Assembly: GCA_024305745.1 (NCBI GenBank)
Contig: JAHRBS010000005.1
Location: 1,984,001-2,048,000 of the forward strand
Direction of reading: 5' to 3'
From: Polyporus tsugae
Taxonomy: Eukaryota > Basidiomycota > Agaricomycetes > Polyporales > Polyporaceae
DNA: 64,000 nucleotides
Shown here: positions 57,661 to 64,000 of the stretch, one piece after another
Layout: each line of letters opens with the position of its first letter
Position numbering within the stretch: position 1 is the stretch's first letter
Position numbers and translations under genes: made by a program
The notes under the pieces: generated by a model
What the model saw: only the letters and a program-made list of their open reading frames with translations
Databases searched by the model: none
Told to the model about the DNA's origin: nothing

Positions 57661-57892
57661 AGCTAACTGCAAAAACATAGCTCGTCCTGGCGCTGCGAGT
57701 GGGCGTGGCATGTAGGGAGGGTTTCGAGTCGACAAAATTGTAAAGTTATGTCTAGCACACATACCTGTGCCAAAATTACGATCCCTCACGTTCCCCTGGA
57801 CGTCAGTACGTGCTCAAATATACAGCGCCTATGCCTACCATGTCAGGCAGGTACTCGCAGCGCCAGGACGAGCTATGTTTTTGCAGTTAGCT
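57661..57892. repeat. Inverted repeat with 40-bp perfect arms
   Basis: 57661-57700 and 57853-57892 are perfect reverse complements (AGCTAACTGCAAAAACATAG and on). A 152-bp loop lies between them. It may be a small inverted-repeat transposon or a hairpin-forming transcript; no target duplication was recognised. Confidence 0.85.
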
Positions 57893-59505
57893 GTCCTGTA
57901 GCTGTCATATGGGCATCTGTCGCTGCAAAACATCAACAAAAACAAAATACGGGGGAGGGCGATTCCGATGGGTATGCAAATACGGACAAACAACCGAAGT
58001 TGGGCGCTTGTAGTCGACTGGGACAGCAGCTGCTGACTTACGCGCCTCCTCCAGTACCACCACTCCTCTTTTCACCCCCCCCCAACGCGCGGACCACTCT
58101 CCTATGTTTCGCGGCGACCTGGACGGTCAATTGTACAGTTTCCAGCCTTACCGCTAACGATGATTTGACGAGTCTTACGCTGAAGCTGGCCTGAGGGTTT
58201 CGGGTAGCAATAGTAAGTCTTAACGTTGTATTTTTTCAACTCGCTGAGAATAAAGCAGGGTAGAATAAGTACATACATTGCAGCCGCACGATACCAAGAA
58301 GCTAGCGCCAGAGCCGCCAGAAGGACGAAGCACAAGACGCAGACGGTGGCCGGAGTGACATACCATGGATGGTGAGCTTAATATTGCGGATTGCGGCGGA
58401 AGCGGGACCCAATCCCCGACTCTTCGCCTCGGTCCTCGATAATGCGGCCTATATCGAGTCCGACTCAGGTCGCTCCCTACCTGAACGCCTTCGTTCGGTG
58501 AACATACGCAAGCGACGGGTGGCTGGAGAATGGTCCTGACAGGACGTACGTTATGTGCTGTTTCAGTTTAGTGTTCATTATAGGTTCGTTGTTGTCTTGG
58601 TCGCCGTCTATTCCTTTGCGTTCCCTCCTGCGCGTGCCGTGCCGTGCCATCCTATTCGCCTCCTTGCCAATCTTTCAAATCGATCGTCCCGAGTCCCAAT
58701 GCTTCATGCTTCGCATGTACAGGTGTCGCCTTGGATGTCGTAGCCCATAGTACCACGTTCAAGTTTAAGGTGATGAGAACCCCTTCCATGTTGTGAACAA
58801 CTATGGGAAGCGAGGCGGCAGTCACTGAACTGGTGGGAAAGCTTGGGCTCCAGCAGCCTGCGCCCTCACAGGTCTCGGATGAAGTACGATTCTATTAGTC
58901 TGACCTCCAACGACGTACCGTGTATCATGGCAATGCCATATAGTGGGTCAGTTCTCGTTCTTCGGCTCCGCATACTAACTATACACCTTTCAGACAACGA
59001 GAAAAGCGCATAGGACGGCTACTTGTGAGGGTTGCCGCCTCTTCGCGGGTTCAGCATTCCTCTCAATGTTTGGGCAAAATAGAGGGAAGACTTCATGTCC
59101 GGGCCTCTCATCCGCCGAGGTGGATCCGAGTTACACGCAATGAATACCTGCGACGACGTCCGTTCTGCCAAGTCATGCAGCCAGTGCGCGCGACCGCTCC
59201 TCCGGTGCCACAACGGAACCTTCATGACATTTCGGGCAATGTTCCGGCGGCCAGTCGAAGATTGTCCCGCATCCTTACCGTGGTACGTCCCTTTTCCTTT
59301 CGCACCGATGCGCGCGAGTACACTACTTTCTTCCTGATTTGACTTATTGACTTCAGGCTGTGTGAGTGGGCAGACACGGCTGCGGAGTCCCGTTGCCCGC
59401 ACTGACACACTCGTAAAGAGACCGTCGCTTCATGTTCGTACAAAAGCGACGACTCCCTCAGCAGCGTGTCCCTCTACACTGCCTGATTCACCACTCGTTT
59501 CAACA
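57893..59505. other. Intergenic, upstream of the intact BVMO gene
   Basis: No gene is supported. A minus-strand frame at 58102-58335 with a hydrophobic start is short and without relatives in the window. The BVMO promoter should lie in 59.0-59.5 kb; no TATA box stands out. Confidence 0.45.
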
Positions 59506-62223
59506 ATGCCCGGAGGTGGCATCTCCCGCGTCCCACCGAGCACGAAGAGCGAAGATGTCCAGCCTGACGGGAGGTTCACCCTCGGCGATTTCTCGATAGA
59601 CGAATACAGACCCATCAAGGTCATCGTCATCGGTGCAGGCTTCAGTGGTATCCTTGCCGGTATCAGGTACGGTTCTATCCAACGACGTGCGCTCAGCTGC
59701 TCACGCGTTCGCGCCCCCAGGTTCCCGCAGAAGATCCCGAATGTAGAGCTGACGATCTACGAGAAGAGCGCCGGCGTCGGCGGGACGTGGTACAACAACA
59801 GATTCCCGTGAGTGCTGCACAACCAGGAGCTCGTCCAGGGTACAGCGCTGACCACCTATCAGGGGTCTTGCGTGCGATATCCCAGCGCACACTGTACGTG
59901 TTCAGCAAACTGTGCGTCCAGTCGTGCTCCACTAACCAGTCCCATAGTACCAATATTCGTTCGAGGACAAGGTTGGTGCTTGCCCTTCTCCCCCGCCCCA
60001 TCGACACACTAAAACCCAGCCCGCAGCGAGACTGGTCCGCCCTGTACGCTCCCGGCGACGAGATCCAGCAGCACCTCCAGGACGTCGTCGACAAGTACAA
60101 GCTCATGCGTTACATCAAGCTCAGCCACGAGGTCGTCCACGCTCAGTTTGACGATGCCGCGGGCAAGTGGCGCGTCCGCGTCCGCCGCACAGACGAGGCG
60201 ACCGGCGCGCGGGAGGACGTCGAGGACGTCGCTGACCTGCTCGTCACGGCGTTCGGCCCGGTCTCGCGCTGGAAGATGCCGGACATCGAGGGCATCGGCG
60301 AGTTTGGAGGCGAGCTGCACCATACGGCGGGGTATCGGCCATCTGGGGAGACGTGGAAGGACGACCTCGAGAAGTGGAAGGGCAAGAGAGTTGGCGTGAT
60401 TGGCTCGGTGAGTGGTGTTTCGGTGCGAGTGCGAGCGCGAGCGGGGAGCTGACGCCAGGGAGGGTGCGTAGGGTTCGACTGCGATTCAAGTCGTGACGGC
60501 GCTCGCGCCGCACGTTCCGAAGCTGATGAACTATGTCCGTGGGCAGACGTGGTTGTCCCCGCCGTTTGCGATGGGCCTGTTGGCGGAGCTGCTGGGTCGC
60601 GAGCCGACGGCGCCTGAGAACGAGAGTGGGTAGCTTGCATTTTGTGTTTATTGTGTGGGATTCTCACCCTCGTCCCGCAGCTGCGTTGCGGCCGGAGGAG
60701 CTCGAGCGCTTCAAGACGGACGAAGAGTTCTTCAGGAGCGTCAGGTATACGCTCGAGGAGGCGATGAACGTGAGTATCATTGTAACCATCGTATGTACAG
60801 CAACGTGTCTGATGTTCCGTGCAGTCGATGCACTCCTACACGCAGCTTGGGAGCGCGATGCAGGCCGCGTTTCAAGAGACATTCAGAAAGAACATGGAAG
60901 CGAAGCTTGCGGAGCGGCCGGACATCGCTAGCAAGCGTGCGTGGCATACCATACCATACGCTTGACTCCGTACCGCGTGGTGACTGACGCGGACGACTGA
61001 CTGGTGTGGTGCCGTCGTAGTCATACCAGGCTTCCCTGTGTCGTGTCGGCGACTTACGCCTGGACCTGGATACCTCGAGACTCTGTGCGAGCAACATGTA
61101 AGTGCTGTGTGCTTTGTCTGTGAGAGTCACGAGAGTCATGATTGAAACATGTCGTCATAGGTCGACTTCGTCTCCAGTCCAATCAGGAGGTTCACGAAGA
61201 CAGGTGTCGAGACTGAAGACGGGAAGCGCCAAGAGCTCGACCTCGTCTTCTGCGCCACCGGTAACTCACCACTGGCCTTCCCGCGCACCCTCATTATATA
61301 TATAGCTGACACGATAGTACACAGGATACGACACCTCCTGGCAACTCCCGTTCAAGATTATCGGGCGGAACGGCGTCGACTTGAACGAGAAATGGCAGCC
61401 GTACCCCTCTTCGTACCTCTCCGTGTGCGTGGACGGCTTCCCGAACATGTTCATGTCCCTCGGGCCGAACTCGTTCATCGGCGCGGGGATGCTGATCCCC
61501 ATCATCGAGTTCGCGATCATGTACGCGGTGCAGGCGACGGCGAAGCTCCAGCGCGACCGGCTGAAGAGCATGGAGATCAAGGCGCGCGCGGTCAGGGACT
61601 TCGATCGGTACATCGAGGTGAGTTCTCTTCTGTTCCGCCAACTGAGTGGGAGTTTGGGATTGCCGCTGACACGGATGCTTGTCCGTGTTTTTTTTTTTTC
61701 AGAGTTACTTCCCGCAGGTATGTCGTCTGGGATGCGGAGCAAGGTGCTCGGAGCTGACGCCGGGGCAGTCCGTGTTCAGCGCCAAGTGTCGGTCGTGGTA
61801 CAAGCTGGGCAAGGAAGAGGGTAGAGTCGTCGGACTGTGGCCAGGTCGGTGCTTTCGACCCTTCTAGTGCAAGGAATGTCGTACCAAGTTACATCTTCGT
61901 CCTCATCCAGGTTCGAGTCTACATGCCATGAGAGCGCTCCAGTACCCGCGCTGGGAAGATTACGACTACGAAAGCGCAGACGCGGAGGAGAACTCGATGT
62001 TTTGGCTTGGAGACGGTCAGACGTGGAACGAGAAGAGTCTGACCGGCGACCGTACGTCGTTCTGTTGGTTTTTCGTACGCCGTGGGGGCTTGACCAGGCG
62101 TATTACAGGGGCGTGGTACTTGAGGGAGGATTTCATCGATCGTCCGCCAGGTGGGCATGCGTCAACATCCATCTATCTTGCATTGTACTAAATTTCTCGC
62201 CACCTGCAGTTCCTAGAGATTGA
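59506..62223 (+). CDS. Baeyer-Villiger-type flavin monooxygenase, intact, 16 exons
   Basis: These FAD- and NADPH-dependent enzymes insert oxygen next to a ketone to give an ester or lactone. Exons: 59506-59666, 59721-59807, 59863-59893, 59948-59971, 60027-60407, 60472-60625, 60681-60769, 60825-60936, 61021-61097, 61161-61260, 61325-61617, 61703-61717, 61769-61844, 61911-62051, 62109-62150 and 62210-62223. They join without a frame break to 598 aa. The FAD-binding GAGFSG is at residues 43-48, followed by a GTWYNNRFPG motif. The BVMO fingerprint appears as FGGELHHTAGY (194-204), with Tyr where Trp is usual. A second nucleotide-binding turn, GVIGSGSTA, is at about 224-232. Further on come CATGYDTS and GFPNMFMSLGPNS. 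Exon 12 is only 15 bp. Four decayed relatives lie elsewhere in the window. The substrate cannot be told. Confidence 0.93.
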
Positions 62224-62745
62224 TCATGTTGGACTGTATTGGTCTACTACGGCTTACTCGTGTCTTTTCCTCTACACGGTACATGCACATAACCCTGACT
62301 CCGTTTCAATTCATGCCCGTATGCGGTCTCAACTCGCAGCACAAACCCTTTGGACATTCATGCGCACGGCCCATGATGGTCCGCACTCGAGCCCCAACTG
62401 TCGACATCCTTCGGAGTATCTACACGGCACGGAAACAGTGAGAGTCACTCGATCCTCACCAAGATTCCAAAGGTTTCAGGCGAAGCACGCCTCCCGAACC
62501 AGCTCGGACGGCTTTGTAGTTATGCCAGTCTTATAAATGTATAGTTTGTTGACGTTCTTTACAGTCTGATCACAGTGTGGTTCTATACGGGACATGATAC
62601 AGTACTCGCCCCGTGGTACCATCAGATCCTGTAGTTCCACTTCATTAGGGTGCATGGGTCGTAAAGATAATGTGCGAGTACAATACTGTGCTTCCATGCT
62701 TCATACAACTGACCCCCCTCCACTTTCGCCATTACTGTCCGACTA
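62224..62745. other. Intergenic between BVMO and the small inverted-repeat element
   Basis: No gene is seen. The convergent 3' ends of the BVMO and deaminase genes face each other across this stretch. Confidence 0.5.
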
Positions 62746-63357
62746 GTGACTTGCAAAGCCCGGCCCGGCCCAAAAGCCCCGGCTTGGGCCCGGCCTGTGA
62801 GGGCTCAAGCTCACGAGGAGCAAGAGCCGGGCTTTGGGAGACGGCTCAAGCTCGGCTCAGGCCCGGCTCGGCTTCAAGCCCCGGCCCATGTCCCTCCCGA
62901 GGAAGGATGTAAAATTGGTTGTAGGTGAGTTTTACGAAATAAAAGGTGGTCGTAATCATGACTCACATTGTCTGAAGAGCTCCGAGGCATGTGTACCCCG
63001 AGGATTAAGGTGTCGGAGAGTATTTCATGGGCGCTTCATGTGCCATATCCGGTCAGTTACCTCAGCTGAGACATACCGCAGCAGCTTACTCACCGGATAT
63101 AGGCTCTGTACAGTTCAGAACACCGGGGAAAAACATCAATCAAGTGAATTCTGGTACTATTTGACACTGAATACAACTGACACCAGTATTGACAGAAGCC
63201 CCGGCCTAAGCTTTGCGGCCCGGCCTTGTATGACAACAGGCCGAGCCGGCGGGCCCTCTCAAGCTTTAGTCAAAGCCTGGCTTAGAAGGGTTCGGCCTGG
63301 CCTATTCAGGGCTCGGCCTGGCGGCTTGACGGCCTGAGGCCGAGATTTGCAAGTCAC
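62746..63357. mobile_element. MITE-like element with GTGACTTGCAAA ends, 612 bp
   Basis: The left end GTGACTTGCAAA and right end TTTGCAAGTCAC are perfect complements, flanked by TA on both sides (62744-62745 and 63358-63359). The next parts are long runs of GGCCCGG/GGCTTG type motifs, facing each other in inverted orientation (about 62758-62890 and 63200-63345). No ORF of a transposase is seen, so it is non-autonomous. The TA duplication points to a Tc1/mariner-like mobiliser, which is inference. Confidence 0.82.
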
Positions 63358-64000
63358 TATGTCCGACAAGCCACCAGTCGGGTACGTATCCCGAGTGTCA
63401 ACTATATCGAGTAGAATGTTGTGGATCATCCGTTTCAGGACGTCCTGGGCCGCGGTTGCCCGACGGAGGGCTGGCGGATACCATTGCGAGCCGTAAATCC
63501 TTTCGTGCCCATCCTGAGTATGGAAGTCGCAGCCTAACTTGTCCCGAAGTGCTTTGAAAAACATGTCGCATGGGTAGCACAATAGCTTGGTGCAACTGAT
63601 GAAGGGATAGACTCTTCCGTGGATGCCAGTATTGATGAGTTTTGCCACAACATTCACTTCGGCATGGACCACGGCGTTTCTGACTACTCCCCGGCTATTG
63701 AAGTCGTGTGCGACGTCTTCGCCCCAGCTGTACACCAGCGCCTCCTCATCTTTGGTGAGAGAGATCTGGTATGTCTTGTACATATCCGAAAGGGTTTCAC
63801 CGTCCAAGGAAATGCGGCATGGGAAAGCTCCCGTTTCAAGGGGCTCGAGGTAAACCGGATTGAAGCGTACTCCAGGAACACTACGTTGTAGTGCATAGGA
63901 AATGATGTTGTCTACAGCTTGGGAAAGCTTGGATACCTTCTCTAGGACACGGAGGGCGGTGGTATAACCAGAATCAACTTTCACCCCTATCATCCGATGG
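63259..64000 (-). CDS. OTT_1508-like deaminase-family gene D9, 5' partial, 3' end replaced by the MITE
   Basis: The frame is open from the window end to TGA at 63259-63261. An ATG is present at 63993, but the frame runs on upstream, so the N-terminal part is probably cut by the window. Counting from that ATG, His110-Ala-Glu112 (VVHAEVNVVAKL) and PFISCTKLLCYPC with Cys139 and Cys142 form the full zinc set, followed by GHERIYGSQWYPP. This is the best canonical motif set together with D5. The last 30-odd codons are read from the inverted-repeat element at 62746-63357. Without the element the frame would meet TAA four codons after GLSDI. It faces the intact BVMO gene, the same convergent pairing as in units 1 and 2. 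Confidence 0.83.
   Translation of the reverse strand, partial: HRMIGVKVDSGYTTALRVLEKVSKLSQAVDNIISYALQRSVPGVRFNPVYLEPLETGAFPCRISLDGETLSDMYKTYQISLTKDEEALVYSWGEDVAHDFNSRGVVRNAVVHAEVNVVAKLINTGIHGRVYPFISCTKLLCYPCDMFFKALRDKLGCDFHTQDGHERIYGSQWYPPALRRATAAQDVLKRMIHNILLDIVDTRDTYPTGGLSDIVTCKSRPQAVKPPGRALNRPGRTLLSQALTKA

Larger units (their letters stand above)
55335..64000. repeat. Unit 3: CFEM / BVMO / deaminase set, diverged and intact (runs off the window)
   Basis: It has the same gene order and orientation as units 1 and 2 (CFEM minus, BVMO plus, deaminase minus), but the genes are diverged and open. It carries extra spacer sequence (57-59.4 kb) and a small inverted-repeat element at 62746-63357. 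Confidence 0.85.

Noticed and set aside
58102..58335. Small minus-strand frame with a hydrophobic start
   Set aside because: Signal-like start but no family features, and no relative elsewhere in the window.
1..64000. tRNA or rRNA genes
   Set aside because: No tRNA-like promoter boxes with foldable arms and no rRNA-like stretch were recognised by eye; a covariance-model search would be decisive.

Overview
The window looks like nuclear DNA of a wood-decay type agaricomycete (Basidiomycota). Genes are split by short GT-AG introns, mostly 50-110 bp. The content is a chromodomain Ty3/gypsy retrotransposon, a Plavaka-type DNA transposon, a GH10 xylanase remnant, CFEM proteins, a Baeyer-Villiger-type monooxygenase (BVMO) family and a large family related to OTT_1508-like deaminases. 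I saw no rRNA, tRNA or CRISPR array. Exon structures were worked out by hand from splice signals, frame continuity and comparison between the paralogs in the window.

Layout. 25-7201: complete Ty3/gypsy element with 195-bp LTRs and a 5-bp target duplication. 7361-8053: truncated GH10 xylanase. 8.4-22 kb: a mosaic of duplicated blocks holding BVMO fragments (8.5-9.0, 13.4-14.8 kb), three apparently intact deaminase-family genes (10832-12372, 16577-17989, 19477-21113) and three deaminase fragments. 23.1-33.8 kb: a CFEM cluster with four intact genes (23100, 24860, 30964, 33306), one pseudogene and one single-exon remnant, some sharing upstream modules. 34.4-64 kb: three copies of one gene set, CFEM(-) / BVMO(+) / deaminase(-). 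Copy 1 was split by an 8.4-kb Plavaka element (39213-47660). Copy 2 (49092-55334) is nearly identical and keeps the empty insertion site. Copy 3 (55335 to the window end) has an intact CFEM gene, an intact 16-exon BVMO gene and a deaminase gene whose last codons were replaced by a small inverted-repeat element.

The main result is the repeated co-occurrence of BVMO and deaminase-family genes: five neighbouring BVMO/deaminase pairs, three of them with a CFEM gene. Copies 1 and 2 fit a tandem duplication by unequal crossing-over inside the serine-coding repeat of the CFEM gene. Most in-frame stops in the two transposons, and the lost protease aspartate, fit C-to-T change at CpG. Whether the three proteins work together cannot be told from sequence alone; the physical linkage is what is seen.
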